Origin: Moringa oleifera
Taxonomy: Eukaryota; Streptophyta; Magnoliopsida; Brassicales; Moringaceae
DNA length: 64,000 nt
NCBI GenBank assembly: GCA_021397835.1
Contig: JAJFZO010000168.1
Location: forward strand, 6,628,897 to 6,692,896
Direction of reading: 5' to 3'
Shown: piece after piece, positions 22,006 through 36,500 of the stretch
Position numbering within the stretch: position 1 is the stretch's first letter
Layout of the letters: every line of letters begins with the position of its first letter
Notes under the pieces: model-generated
Told to the model about the DNA's origin: nothing
What the model saw: the letters and a program-made list of their open reading frames with translations, nothing else
Database searches by the model: none
Made by a program: the position numbers and the translations under genes

Positions 22006-25000
22006 TCAATTAGAAGCCAATGAATTCAACTTCTTTTCAAATAATTTGGCCCGCCGTAGTGCATCCAAAGCCTCAGCTTGTTTTCCTGCCCGTTTCAAGT
22101 TCAGTGCCTTTGTCTTCTCTGCCTTTATCCGTTCTTCCAATTGAATTCTCTCTTGGCTAGAGTTCTCATCTTTAACAGGATATTGCTTCAGAGTTTCACC
22201 TTTAACAGGATACTGTTTCAGAGTTTCTGCTTTTTCCGGGCTTTTTGATACAATATCAGCACCATCCAATCCAATTGCCTTCAGTGCAGATAAAAGTTGA
22301 GGATCAAGAAGATCCTCAACAACTACATCATCTACAGCTTCTGGTCCACAGGCAGTAGACTTTGAGGAGTCATGAGCAGACAACTCATCCAATTGGGCCT
22401 CAAGAGCTTTGGCCAATTCAAATTCAGCTTCAGCTTCCTGCACACGACCTTCCCTCCTCAGCTTCAGGGCCTGACGTTTGTGGCTGAGGGACTCCTGCTG
22501 CAACTTGAAACGATCACGCCCAGACAATGGCTTTGAAGCCAAGTTTGATGCACTGTTCTCTTTGTGTCCACTGGAAGGACCATCTGATACAGACATTGAC
22601 ACATCGCTAGGACTAGGGTTCTGCTGAAGTCTAGCTTCCTCCAGATTCCTCTCCAACAGCTTTGCTTGCCTTAGTTCCTCTCGGGCTTCACTCAATTTCC
22701 CTTCTCTCTTTAAAATGAGTGCCTTCCTCTTATGAGCCAAAACTTCTTGTCTAAGCAAATCTTGGTTTTTCTGAGAAGTAAATCTCTGGACTGAATTCAC
22801 TCCATCCTCATTTCGCTTATCATCCATGTCAACTACTTTTCCTTTTTCAGAGGTTAATCCATCTTTGCTTTCTAGCTCTTTATTTGGGGATTCAGCAAGA
22901 GAGGAATCGCCAGAACCAAAATTCTTTCTATCTTCTGGTATTCCAGCTGGTATAGTTGTCAACTCATTACCAGTCAACAAATCCATCACAGACTGGACAG
23001 ATGGAGGAGCAACTCTAGCAGCTTCGGTTGTCCCTACATTGCCTGGATGCGCCATTTCATTCAAGGGATTCTGTTCTCCTAATAGTGAATGGTTGTTCCC
23101 AATGGGCTGAGATATGCTCAGAGTCAAAGTATCAGAACTCCTGAGGGGAAAATTAGCTGTGTGACTTTCCGTTGACTCATCAGTAGGGTTGGTTGCTGGT
23201 GCAGAGCCTTTTTTCAACCCCACCTCATCATTTATATTCGCATGCTTCGCATGGCTAATAAATGATTCAGAATACCCGGATTTCTCATTCCTAGACGCAT
23301 CAACCCTAAGCTCTTTCTCAGGAGCTTCTAGTTCTGCCATTTGGGCCTCCAGTACCTTTGCCATTTTCAATAGCTCCTCAGCCTTTTCATTTTCCCCTTT
23401 GCGTCTAAGGGCTAATGCCTCTCTTTTCAAACCCAACAGCTCTTTCTGGATTTCTCTTTTACTTTTTGGCACCAATGCTGTGCCAGCAGAATGCATAGAA
23501 TCACCAACATCTTGTTTGGGAGCCTTTTCTTGCAAGGTTACAGGTTCAAGGTCTTCATCCTTCCATCCCAAGTTCTTTAGCATTGATAATAGTGCTGGGT
23601 CCTGCATATCCTTCATAATATCTCCTTCATCGCTTTCATTAATTGCACTCTCAGAAGCAGGATTAATGAGTTTGTCCTTCATCTGATTAGAGTCGGCACG
23701 AAAGTTCTTCAGGACATCCATCTCTGCCATCTGGGCCTCCAATGATTTTGCTGTTTTCAAAGCTTCCTCTGCCTCATCAGTGTTTCCTTGTCGTCTGAGA
23801 GCCAGAGCCTTCCTTTTAAGCCCTAAGAGTTCCCTCTGCATTTCAGCTTTACTTCTTGATTTCAAAGCTGGGACAGTGGGAGCACCTTGACTTTGAGAGG
23901 CTTCAGTAGTTTGGCCAGAATAATTATCTGATTGCTTGGAACATTTCGATGAAGAGTCTACAAGCTTACGATCTTCATCAGTCCATCCTAAGGTCCTTAA
24001 AACTGAAAGGTATCCCGCATCATGCATTTCTTGATCTGTTACATCCACTTCTTCTCCAACAAGCAGATCTCCAGATGCGTCAGGCCGCTCATACATGCGG
24101 TTCTTACTACCAACCGTCACCTCTGCAGACTTCAACTTAGAAGCACTATCCATTTCTTCAAGCTGATGCTCAAGAACCCTCCCTTTCTTCAATTCTTCCT
24201 CTGCCTCATCCAATCGCCCTTCCCTTTTTAATGCAAGAGCTTTCTTTTTGAAAGCCAGAAGCTCTTTTTGTATCATCAATCTACTCTTAGGTGCACCTTT
24301 AGAATCCATTTCTTCTGTTGCAACAAATTCCTTATCAGCCACTTTTACTGACTTTGGTGAACTATCAGCAGTTTCGGAATTGGTGCTCTCACAGTCTTTT
24401 TCAAGCAACTTTGCCTTCTTCAGCTGAGCGACTGCCTCGGCAATATTACCTGCCCGTTTTTGATTAATTGCCTCCCTTTTCAAATACTGAATTTCAGTTA
24501 ATATAGCTTTGTTGTCAAGAGGAGCAGATGTAGACAAATCATTTTCAGAGTCACTAGGATCTTCAGTCCAACCTAATGACTTTAGAGCAGCAGCCATTTC
24601 TGGGTCTACCATATCTTCATCTGTCACTTCAAAATTACCATCAGTACCAAGATCATCACCAATGCCGACAAGGGGATCAAAGTCAAAATCACACTCCATT
24701 TCATACTCAATTGACGATTTATCTTTTCTGTCATCATCCATGCTATGGATTAGGGCAGATAGCTCATCATCAGGTTCTTCAGCTCCAGCCAGGAGTTCCT
24801 GCTCTTCAAGTTGCTTCTCCAAAACTTTAGCTTTCTTTAATTCTTCCTTAGCTTCTGCAAGCTTTCCTTCTCGCTTCAACATAAGAGCCCTCTTCTTGAG
24901 AGCAACCACCTGAGTATTGTCAAGGCCATGAGTACCCATACCTTTATTACTCCTCTGAGGAACTTCCCCAAGAAGAGAAGAAAGCTCACCCTCCAAACTC

Positions 25001-27029
25001 AGACTTGCTGGTTTTCTACCTTCATCATGAAGACCAATATCAGACCAACCCAGTTCCCTGAGCTCAGAAGCAAAATCATCCTTGTCTTTACCCACTACTG
25101 AAGAAGCCTTATTTTTTCTAACAGATTCTTTATTACCATCCGTATTCTGGATAAGAGCCACATTGCCAGATGCAAATGCCCTTTTACGAGTTTTTCTTAT
25201 AGATATCTCCAAAGCATCAGCTTGTCTCTCAAGTTCCTTCCCTCTCTTAAAAGCTCTTAAAGCTTCCTCCGGTTTCCCTTCTCCTTTAAGAATTTTATAC
25301 TTCTTCTTTTCCTCCAATGCTTGTTGACGCAATTCCTCTAGACTAGCTGATCCAATCTCCCTCTGGACATTCTTCTGTCCGTCAACAGAAGGACTTCTGT
25401 GAATTTCACCTTCCCTATCATTTTCAGTGGTTTCTTGAACATTCGACCAAGATGAACTGCTACTGGCCCTTTTAATACTGGAAACCTTGTTCGTGTTGTA
25501 CCTTAGTCCCAATGAAGAAGATTCATTCACATCAGTACCAAGAATCTCATCCAAAATTTCATCCTCATACTTCATCGGTTTTAAACTACCTGCACAAAAA
25601 TATTTGACTTCAGAGAGAAGCTAACATTTTAATATCAAAAGTGGAGTATCATGAAAGGTTCTGTAATCCAGATTTGTAGTTGTTCTACCAAATCCTCCAA
25701 GCCCAAGGGTTGTGGAAAAGTTTTTCAAAATCATACCGACTAGCATTCTTAGGCATCCATTAAAAGTTAATAATATCAAGGCCCAAATTGACTTAGGTAC
25801 ACCTCAATGCCCAAAGGTAGACACTCAAAATACCCAAAAAGGTGAGGAAAGGGAGAAACCATGGATTTTCTGCATTCAGGCAACAGTCGCTAGAAGAGTT
25901 ATAAGGAAGAATCACCCACATCAGGCAACTAGAAATTTACCTCTCCCACCTCTATTTTTGTGCCCATACCGCATCTCAAACCGTGCTGCCTCTTCTAATT
26001 TCTTACAAGGTTCACATATACGCACAGGTGAATCACCTTGTCCACGTAGAACCATTCTTTGCTGAGTACAGCTGTTGCAAAACAAACCCCCACACCTCCG
26101 GCAGTGATGCTGAAAACATGGAATGCATGCATCAAGAATTCAAAGATTGGTAAGAAAAGTCAAACTTAGACATGAAACTGCTTCTCAAAATAGAATCATA
26201 CAAGACACTTAAAATGAATGACAGAAAAAGATCCAAATTTATACAGAAACCTACTCTAAAATGTCAGTCCAATTGTTACGCGATAATCACATTCTTTTAA
26301 AAGCAATCAATAGCCTTCTGGCTAAACTTTATGTGCTCGCCATTAACAAACAGAGAAAAAGAAAGGGGAAATGAGATCAAAGCATTTATGTAACAGCTTT
26401 AGCTGGTCCACAGGGTTTAACACTAAAATTCAAGTAAACACAAGGCATTTACACAATGAGCAGTTCGAAGAGGACAACATAATATGGTGAGAAAGTTTTG
26501 CTTTCATCAGTATTCATCAACCGGAGATTAACCAAAGATTGAAGATTCCGAAAAACTTACATATACCCGTTGTATGACATCACTTAAAAAGCACGCAAAA
26601 CTTAAAACTAGCATACTTGACTACTGACTGTGCATATGGCAATAGGCAAACTTCCAAGTATAAGCATCAATTATAAAATATCAATAAGAAAAAGATCAAC
26701 TATTTCATGCAAACTAAAGTACAAACGATCCAGACTGTCACCATAATCATCCAATCCGCTCAAGTCTCATCAAACTCATTTCCAGAGCCCAAAACTAAAA
26801 ATAAAAAATAAAAAAATTAATTATAACATCAACATAATCAACTAACAACAGAAAGGTCAACTGACCAAAGGGAATCGGAAAACAGAAAGTCAGCCAAAAA
26901 ACATGGAAAAAGAACCTTGCGATTGATGAAAGTGAACTGAGATGAGCATCCTTGGCAATTTGTAGCATCAATCACCCAATTATTCCCTCTCAACGATGGC
27001 TTTGCCGGCAACCCGATCTTCTCCAACAT
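22006..27029 (-). CDS. FYVE zinc-finger protein with nine helical-hairpin repeats
   Basis: Three exons: 27029-26916, 26109-25941 and 25589-22006, 1288 residues. The N-terminus is a complete FYVE domain: WVID at 19-22, eight Cys at 25, 28, 41, 44, 49, 52, 70 and 73, basic motif RKHHCR at 37-42 and RIC at 68-70. This fold binds PI3P on endosomes. The rest carries nine copies of a roughly 38-residue unit of the form KR.AL.LKREGK..EA.EEL..AK.LE, resembling DM14-type helical hairpins, with acidic/Ser linkers. Five LGW-type motifs (e.g. LRTLGWTDED) alternate with the first repeats. The layout matches plant FYVE proteins of the At1g61690 type. An endosomal adaptor role is inference. The Met at 27029 is preferred; an in-frame Met lies 42 bases upstream. 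Confidence 0.9.
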
Positions 27030-29151
27030 GATCTCCTTTTTTCTTTCCAATCTATTTCCCCGGAAAATCAAAATCGTAATGAAAAGGGATCGAAATCAAA
27101 AGGCCCGTGCTTTTGCATATAGAAATCTGCTAAGAAGGTTCCGCCTCTATTTATTCTTTCACCGAAGGCGTCCCTTTTTCTTCTGTTCTGATGAGTAATT
27201 GAATGACAGAAAAGGAAGGCTCAAAAGAAAAAAGATTATGTAAAGTTCAGAATTCACGAGGAAGACGGGTCAAGAAAAGTCGATATGAACGGCGTCGTTA
27301 TGGTTACGAAATTGGATCATGGAAGGGCCAGATGAAGGGCTCAACGTACGGGCTACACAAGATACGGCGTCGTGTCAGTATACTCGACGCCCTTACACGC
27401 CGTCGTTTGGCTGATCCTCTAATTTCTCCTCGATCTGATTTCACTTTTTACTCGGTTGTTTTTCGGGTCCAATTAGAACAGCAAGACTAGACCACTAACT
27501 GGGAGCTGTGAGCACGGAGACTTTTGAGCCCCTGAAGTTTGGGTCATGGAGACCACGTAGGGAAGCAGATCCAAAGGAAGGTCTGAACCCAAACTCTCTC
27601 TTCAGATGAGCCTCTTTCATGGGCATTCATGCGTTACCCGTTAAGCTGAAGGCTCTGGGCAGACTCTTGAGCCCTTCAGCTTGGGTCACTTCGGAGTGAG
27701 TCTGACTGGCCTAAGCCCATTAGCAAAATTTGTCTTGAGAGTGAAAACATAAATCTAAGGTGATTAAGTTTCGATTCGAACTCATAAATTTAACTATAAT
27801 TTTTAAAATTTAAATAAAATTAAAATTATATAACAGTTTTGATTTCACATTATTGTTTATGTAAATTTTCAACCCAAGTTTAAAAATTAAAATTTTTAAT
27901 AAATTAATTAAAAATATATAAATAATTTAATTTATAAAATTTATAAAATGATTTACCTTAAAAAATATAAATTTTTTAATAAAATATGATCATATAATTT
28001 ATTAATAAATTATTTAAAAAATAATTCAAATATAAAATATTTTTATTAAAAAAAATTTAAATCGATTTTAAATTGAATATGAATTGAACCCGTTTACAAA
28101 CTGAAATTTAAATCAAAACTTAAATTATTTTTAATTAAAATTTATTCGAAATCAAAATTTAACAATTTATATTTTAATTCATCCTCATCATAAATTTTAA
28201 ATCCACGATGCAAAATGAAAACCGAAATCTTAAAGGCGACCACCCCTTTGTATGCATACCGGTATAGATTTTGAATAAGAGAGAGCTTCTTGTTGTCCTA
28301 CTCGGTCATTAAATGCTCCCATCTGCCTACACAAATCGGTAGACTAAAAGCATCACTAACAACAAAGATGTTGGTTTGCCTTCGTGTCCCAAAAAAAGTC
28401 ATCGGTTTGTTTCCAGGATGTTGGTTCCATGCAGTAGCCATTGTTCTTGGGAAACTAAACAATTGCACTGTCTTCAACTCCCACAGTTTCCGAGAACAAG
28501 CCAGTTTTTGAGTGTTATTTGATTTACCACATTGGTAATCATTAAATCATTATTTACCTTTCATTACAACATGGGGCATATGATGTTTTTCTCTGTCTTT
28601 CACATAAGTCAATGGTTTGATAGAAATGCCTTGGTTTCTGCGGCTCCATGAAGCTATTCACTCCAAACGAAGAAGAAGAATGGTGTTGTGAGCCCCCCGT
28701 GAAGCTCGCCAGAAGGGGCTCGGAAATCGGTGCAAATATTCTTTGGAAGCATCAAACATTACATTAATGCAATGCCCACTTAGGACTCTTTTGTTTAGGG
28801 AAGCTGTTTCGTCCTATGTGTTTCTATGGTTAATGTCACATTCCAATCATGACTTCTGACTACCAGGGAACCATGTTATGTCTTCTTCTTGCAACTCTGA
28901 GCTTCCTCTCTTGGATTTTGTTCTGTTTAGCCGGATTACACAGTTTTCTCTTATTTCGTTACTCCAGGGAATTGAAATTTATCTTCATAAATATTACAGA
29001 ACCAAAATGCTTATGGTAGTTGCAGAGATTCACTTCGCACAAACAGATGCAAAACATGTCATATTTACATTAATCAACTTATTTCATCCTGCACAAGTTG
29101 TTTGGAGGGACATTAAGGGATAAAAGACAAAAATTGGCAGTGACATATAAT
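27030..29151. other. Intergenic region, partly AT-rich
   Basis: Upstream of the FYVE gene and downstream of the NPH3 gene. The segment 27740-28220 is AT-rich with inverted tracts. Two imperfect copies of a roughly 30-base phrase (GACTTTTGAGCCC..., GACTCTTGAGCCC...) lie near 27519 and 27662. Open frames at 27203-27490 and 28290-28511 show no family features. Confidence 0.5.
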
Positions 29152-31615
29152 TTAAGAACAAAGTTTTGGCAAGAAGAATCTTCTTTTCATTATCTGTCCG
29201 ATCTGGGTATTCATAATACTACAGACCTTCTCCAGTTCCAACACCCTGCATTGCATTTCCTCCATTTGTGCTTCAATCTCCTTTGTCTCGGTTGCCAGAT
29301 TGAGCTTCTCTGCACAGAGAAGGACTTGCTTCTTAGCTACTTTCTCACCAGAATTTTGCTTAGCAGACTGCAGACTTTCCATGGTTAAAATATGGTGCTG
29401 ACATGAATCTTTAACCTTGGCTTGCTCATAAATGAAAGCTTGGACTGCTATCCTGGGTGGGAATTTTGAGTTTTGAGCATGGTGCTTCGAAGCTTCTGCC
29501 GATAGCTTCTCACAGTTCAATGCACAGCAGACTCTCATCTTTTCTTCTTCACTTAACCCACCATGAACCTGTGCAGAACTTAAGTCAGTGAAAGCACTTG
29601 AAGCAAGAAAATTCACATTAACACTTGCAGGGATATCCTGATTTCACAAATCATCAATTCAGTGTCAGTATCTTATCACTCGACAAACTTAGGGAACTTG
29701 ATGCTCTCTCAATTCAGGTGTTGAGTCATGTCTGTTGGGTATATCTATGAACAGAAAACAAGTAAATACATAATGGGAAGGCATAGTAGCTTATGGCATA
29801 CCTCAAGATACGTGTCTATGGCTCGGTAGATGTGGTCATGAGATCTTCTTGCACTATTAGGGAGCACCATTATCAGTGCAGCAAATTTGGAAGGTCTCAA
29901 ATGGGTATCTGGGGCTACTTCAGCAATGTATGAGTCAATCAGGCTAGCAACTTTTTTCAATCTACTTGGTGATAACCACCAACTGTTGTCAAGGAGAAAT
30001 ACTTTAGCAAGCCTTATAACCAGACTTACATCGTACATGTAACCCTTCCCATGAGGAGACCGAACAAGCAGATGATCTAGAGTTGCCTTATCCAGTTGAG
30101 AACCAATCATGCTCTCTAATCTTTTTTTGTAATGTTTACTCATTTTCAGACGCAAAGCTGCTTGATAAATATCAAATAAGCCCCTCCAATGAAGAACACT
30201 TCTGTTGAGCAGACAAAGCAGTTTGATTACTGCCTCTGTGATATTGCGCTTTTCTGCAAACGAGGCACCGATAGATCTTGATTTCCGATAGTGAAAGAGA
30301 AACTTATAAATGGTAGCACTGTCAAAATTCTGAGATACCATTGACTTAACTAGCTTGCCAATCAAATCAGTATCCACAAACATAAGATCTTCAAACCACT
30401 GAGTTGTCTGACAGCAGCTCTCTCTTGCACTGAAACTGCTCCTTGTATCACATGAGAACTGGAAACTAAAGTTGTCTGAACAACATGTACACGGGCTTGA
30501 ACCAATAGGCACAGCAAGCTTTCCTATGAGACAATCCAAAAACTTCTGAAGTATTGATGAAGAACTTATGGCTGGAAGTAAATCTTGGCACTTTTTTAAT
30601 GCTACTATGAGCTCAGACCAGGTCCAGGAGCTCATTCCTTCGAGACATTCCTCTGTGAGGTCTGCCAAGTTGGATTTAGCACAGATATTCTTATCCATCT
30701 CCATGAAATGAGCAGCACAGTTTAGTAGGACTGCATTCAAGGGGGTTATCTCGGTTCTGCCATTGTTGTGGCAAAACCTTGCCATCAGCTCAAAACCTTC
30801 AGCTCCTCCTGGAAAGTCATGAAGTATTACTTTCAGATTCGTTGTACTGCCCTTCAATTTATTAAACAGTTTGCTGAATTTACCAGAGAAAGATGCAACG
30901 AGTTTCTGCAAAAGTGATGAAGGCAAATGATTAGAGAAAAATGTTCAATAGGATAAGGTACTGCCTCACCTGGGAAATAAAGTTCCAAAAGAAATTGATT
31001 AAAGGGAAATTTAATGCACAGCAGCAACTGCATTAATTGGATGTTTAAAAGCTCGAGTGAGCTACCTACTTGACAAAAGCTGTAAATGAGTCAGACAAAC
31101 TTTGTGCAAGAAAACAAGAGAATATGTATGGTCTTATGAACATTATGGTTAAGAAGTTGCCATCACAAATTAATGATAAGCAGCCTATTTCCATCACAAA
31201 TTTGTCCTAGCAATGAAAAGCTGTAATGAAATCAACAGAATACGAAACTGGAAGAATCAGGAAAAATATCATCATAACTCACATCACTTCAGATATTAAT
31301 TGAGGCTAAAAGGGTACGAAGGAAGAACTAAAATAATTGAAACTGAAAAGGAAAAGGTCATAACAGAGAGAAAAGAAGGACCAGGCATGTTTTGAGCGAG
31401 AATTCTAACCAAAATCCAAATGATTTTAACAAGGCAAAATTTATCTGTAGCAGGAACCACGATTTTGTGATGTTCATAGTGGAGAATAGGTAGGGAAGAC
31501 TGATAACAAGCATCAACACAGACGAATGGCAGTCACAGCAGAGCATTGTTACCTTGTCTACCATGAAAATCTCTTCGCCGTTAACGTCAACTTCAAGGTC
31601 ACAGCAGGATTCCAT
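29152..31615 (-). CDS. NPH3/BTB family protein
   Basis: Three exons: 31615-31553, 30905-29802 and 29568-29152, all phase 0, 527 residues. The start DLEVDVNGEEIFMVDK plus LVASFSGKFSKLFNKLKG is a BTB/POZ N-terminal half that begins almost at residue 1. FPGGAEGFELMARFCHNNG and the following block are characteristic of NPH3-family BTB domains. The NPH3 domain follows: WFEDLMFVDTDLIGKLVKSM near residue 185, then RLKMSKHYKKRLESMIGSQL and the Tyr-containing KGYMYDVSLVIRL. After YLE the LSEEEKMRVCCALN motif of exon 3 leads to a C-terminal coiled coil (about 455-510). Family members are adaptors of CUL3 ubiquitin ligases or scaffold proteins in phototropin and auxin-transport responses at the plasma membrane. 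The specific role is not known. Confidence 0.9.
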
Positions 31616-33576
31616 GGTGCAGATGAACAAATGAAAAAAACCACCTCAAATCAAGCGTTAAGCTGCTAATAGAGGTCCTTATGGGGAAAAGGTTAACTTT
31701 AGAGTTCAGGCCAAAGAGAGAAAAAAGCCAGAAAGGAGGATAAGAGACTAGAAAGTCATAAGCAAGGAAACATATAGAACTAAGGAGTTATTCAGTGTGA
31801 AGGCGAAAGAGGTATTAGAGTGGAAAGCAGCTTCTTTGAATCTGCTGTTGGTTGGTCAATGTGCACAAGAACAATGTTTCTCAGTAGACAGACAACCGAG
31901 GGAATAAGAAGCTACGAGGCAGTTTTGAAACAGTAAAAATTAAGTATTTATTAATAAGGAAAGAGTCAGAGATCCTTCCTTGAGATGGGTACACACCCAA
32001 TTCATCACAAGATTTTTTTGCATATGCAAAATAGTGTCACCTTCTTCAAACGGAACCAGATCAATCATCTCAGCTTTCAAAGTCATAAGAGTTAAATAGC
32101 AGAATTAGGGCACGTTGAAACAAATCATTTGGGTTCCTTTGTTATGGCAAGATTGAATTATCATAAAGCTTGATCGCCAATGATGAAATTGGAATAACTT
32201 TTGTGCAAAACATGAAGGCTCGAAACCCAAGGCGTTTTGTGACTCGGAAACGTCCTAATCGACAACTCTATTCCCCATATCAAAAATTTATTTGACCAAA
32301 TAGCCTCTGCCTGTCCCGCTACTTCTGCCGCCAATCTCCTCACGGTATCAGGGGGACTCCAACAACTGTTTCTTAGTGGGTGCTGGATCCCACCGAAGGA
32401 AATAGGCTACCTGAAAACCATGCTTTCTGGGCAGCAAAACTCCAATGAATTTGCAGAAAGACATGGTTTTCTGTAGTTGAGTGAGTGATGGAAGAGTGCA
32501 AACAAAACCAGAAACCTTCGGTGAATCTTGGAACTGAAGTAAACCTGTAGGCTGTGGCAGACCCAGAAAACAAAACAAAAAAATAATCATTAGGTTTGCA
32601 TCAAAACTTGGGAATGACATCTGAAAAAGCCCAACTTCCACCGTTGATGAGCACCTTTAGAGACTTTTTTGTTGCCCGCAGCCCCACACGCAGTACCAGT
32701 GCTTCCTATCACATCATTAATGATGGTCTAACCAAACCCAACTTGTTCAAAGCACGGGCCTTCTTCAGTCCATTATCTTTGAATTGACACATTCACCTAA
32801 CCCTTTAACTTTCCCCTTTTTTTTTTTTTTAGTTTTTTAATTTTATGATTTTACGTATGGGCTCTTATTTTTCAATTCAATTTCGATTCCCATTTTCCAA
32901 GAATTTGATGCTTCAACATGAATTATCATTCTGAACATTATTGTATATTGAATTGTTGTGCGACCACTAATTTCGATATTTTGCCCCATAGGTTAATATG
33001 CCAAACTCACAACAGTTAAATACATGACATGCACTCCACAAAGATAAATATGATAATATTAAACAAAGAGCAGGCACATCCATATATCAATTATCTTCAA
33101 ACAAAATTTCGACCACTTATGTAAAATGGTTAGCCTCAAAAAATCATAACTAGTTGTTAGTATAACAAAATATGTAGGCAATTCTTATTAAGAAGAGGAT
33201 ATTAACTCCTTGTATCAAGAATGCATATCATAAGCTAATGCTACAATTGGCCTCACCTTCCAATGAGTAGCCAACAACAGGCACTTCTCTTACAAGAATA
33301 GGAACCAAGTGGTTGAAAAGAAAGAAAGGTTAAGAAAAAAAAAGAAAAAAAGAAAAGATGAAATGAAAAATGGGAATGGCATCAGAAGTTGGCATCATCC
33401 GGCCAAGAATACTAAATGCTTAATTTATTTTGCATGGCAACCATCCTCCTGAAAATTTTGAAATGACCCTGGCAACACAATGCAGGATAAGATCACACAA
33501 CTGCACATATTCAATGTAGTTCAGGATGTATAAATACCGCTAGTGAAATCTCTTTAGACTTGCAGTGATTTTTCCT
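31616..33576. other. Intergenic region
   Basis: Contains the 5' leader of the NPH3 gene (to about 31900) and the 3' end of the next minus-strand gene. A minus-strand frame at 32348-32641 (97 codons) is weakly Phe/Leu-rich and unassigned. A poly-T tract is at 32817-32831. No supported gene. Confidence 0.5.
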
Positions 33577-36500
33577 TTAGTAGCCATTAATCTGCTTCGC
33601 AGCTGTGCTCATCAACCTAGAAAAAGGCATTTGGGTCCTGCCAGGAAGGCCCCTTTGTGTGGAATATGGATCATCAGCTTTTGGATGCGAGAATGATCTT
33701 GAAAATGCTTGGGCAAGCTCCACAGCAGAAGCTGCTTTTCCATAGCGCAAACCAGCTCCGTCAGAGGAGGCTGGTTTGCCCTGCTCTCCAGGCTTGTGCC
33801 ATGTCTCAGGTGATGGTTTCCTCTCCTGCTGCTGTTGCTGTCTCTCATTCTCCCTGCTGTTCCTCCAATTTTCATGACGCCAATTCCTCCTGTGTGCATC
33901 AACTCTCTCAACATCTCCTCGACTATCCTTCTTCTCAAACTTCCTTCCAGTCCTGGGGTCAAGAGAACCGTTCTCTGTTCTTTCACCATGGCGAGATGGA
34001 AGTGCATGTTCATGAACTCTTTCAGTTTTGGGAACATCATGTTTGACCCTGGAAGAAAACAATCATAAATGATTAAGAAGAAACAAATTCTTTCAAATTT
34101 TATATACAACTTACATTACCTCCCACCCCAAAAAGAAAAAGTAAAAAAATGAGGTAAAAAGGAAATCAAGGAGGATATGAATACCTGTCAGAATGTTGAC
34201 CCAACTCATGATTGTCAATAGCAACATCATTAATTCCTCGCTCCTTCAGAACCTGGAAAAGGATCAGCAATGCCATCAGGATTTCATCATAAAGCCACCA
34301 AAGAAGGGGGAGAAGTAACAAGAACCACTAACGAATCATGCTAACCAACCAAACTTTTCAATTTTCTCTCAATAGCGAAAGTATCCAACAAATCACTTTT
34401 CTTTCAATAGGGAAAGTACCCTACAAAGATGCTCACCAGTTCTCGAGGCCGAGCACCACCGAACACAGCATTTCTGCATCAGCAACAGGCATTATAAGCA
34501 AAGACTAAAACCAACAAGAAAAGTCCTCTTTGCAAAATCTACCAAAAACTAACAATAGAGGAAAAATAGCACAACATTCCCCTAGGAATATGGACCCAAG
34601 ATTCAATTAGGCTTATACTAGGACACTGTTGATAAAAAACCAAAGAAGCATGAAAATAAACAATTTTTTTCTTGAAGTAAAAAATCAAACAAGAAAAGAT
34701 ATTTATTGTAAAGATCAGACACGAATAAAACCATTTTTAATTAAATAAAAGGTTGTACGTGTAAGAGGCAGAAGTGGAACACCAATGTCAACTCCCATAA
34801 CTTAAAAGTCCTTCGAAAACGTATTAGTGGGAAAGACCAACCCCACATGACTTGTCCTGGATGTTACCCTTCAAACAAGGACGGCTAGTCACAGTGAATT
34901 GGAACCATTCCATGTATCACAATCCAGGATAGAGGCCAGAAAATGAGGTCTAAGGAAATGGAAATTGTGTGGAATTGCCAGTTGGAATGGAACTACTCCA
35001 TTTGCATACAAATAAATCATGAACCAAAATAATTAAAAACGACAACGAAATTGTTCATGAGATGCAGGACCTAATCATGTTCTACTCTGGTACAGTAAAT
35101 TTGTGATGCTAACACATATAATAAGAAAAGAAAATTACATTCTTCAGCGATCCCAACTACCTGTTCACAGATGGCAGAACATGACAACTGCCAGTATCAC
35201 TAAAGCAATGGTTGACATCAGCAAGAGATGAGATCCTTCACAAATTAAAAAGTTTTCAAACCAAGGAGAAGGATGCTCAATTCGGGAGCTCAAAATCCAC
35301 AACAGATTCCAGTTTGAAAATGCACTATATTTTTTTACCACAAATTTTTATTTTTATTTTTTTTTTAAATCTATCTAGAAACTAAAATGCTGTAAAGACA
35401 ACCCTGCAATGCTATTCTCATGATGACCTAATATGCAATCAATTTCAATACAAGCAATGCTTAACTGCACCTTTCAGCTCATTGATAAAATTGATCAAAA
35501 TCGAGAAACTTCACAAAAAATGATGTCACAACTTTCTTTTTGAAACCAATAAAGGTCAAATATGTTCAAATAATTTCGCAAATAAGAATTGTGATCACCT
35601 AAGATGTTTTTAATGGGTTAAATATAACCAATTGATGAAACCTCGATAGTTAGGCAAGCGAAGGAAGTTTTGTTAGTAGAAAACCTTGCTGAAGTAAAGG
35701 TGGATACCACAAATACCAAATAATCATTTTAGCATAAACAATTGATTATAATATAATATTGAGCTAAAGATCTACATGATCTCCTTTTTATATGGGTTGG
35801 TTTCCTGCGGTTCACATAATGAAGATTGAAGAGAAAAGTATGCATCTAGAGATATTAAACACACAACGGAATATCATAGAGTCAAATAAGAAAATTTAAA
35901 TTAAGGAAAAAGATCCATGCTCGAACAAATTCATGTTAACTACTCTCCCCCTCACCAAGATTTTATGTGCAGCCACTAGCCTCTGTTTCGGATAGAAAAC
36001 AGGAGCAAACTTTAGACCACAACTCACTCAAGCACATTGATCAGCACCCACATGAACAAGCATATTCTGGTTCCTAAACAGTTAAAACCCCAAAGCATGT
36101 CAAACTAAGTTCTAAAAAGTAATTTCTGAAGAAAGCTTATAAAATCTGCACAAAAAGGTATAAGAAAGAAAAGGTTATTCTCCTTTTCCCTGAGCTACAA
36201 AAGTGCCCACAGAATAAAAGAAATTCATCAACTAGTTTCTCAACCCCATTTATATTCATCAAAGACCCAAAGGTACACAAAAATAATGCATGTTTTGTTT
36301 AATCAGACTGCTAATTAACACAGACGCAGAAAGTAGCATTCATATAAATTTTCACACTTATATTACCAACCTTCCTGCTTCAATGTTGCCTTCTAACTGT
36401 TCAAGTGGCTGAGACCGAGGCTTTAAATTCAGCTTAGGACGATCTACTGCCTGGTTCACACTCTCAATGCCAGGTAAACCAGGTTTTGGAACATTCACAT

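Noticed and set aside
22826..25327. Several plus-strand frames over the FYVE gene
   Set aside because: Antisense shadows of the repeat-rich 1.2-kb-residue coding exon.
32348..32641. 97-codon minus-strand frame upstream of the NPH3 gene
   Set aside because: No family features, no splice partners; likely chance.
33657..34068. Plus-strand frames over the last exon of the RPKL-motif gene
   Set aside because: Antisense of a supported exon.
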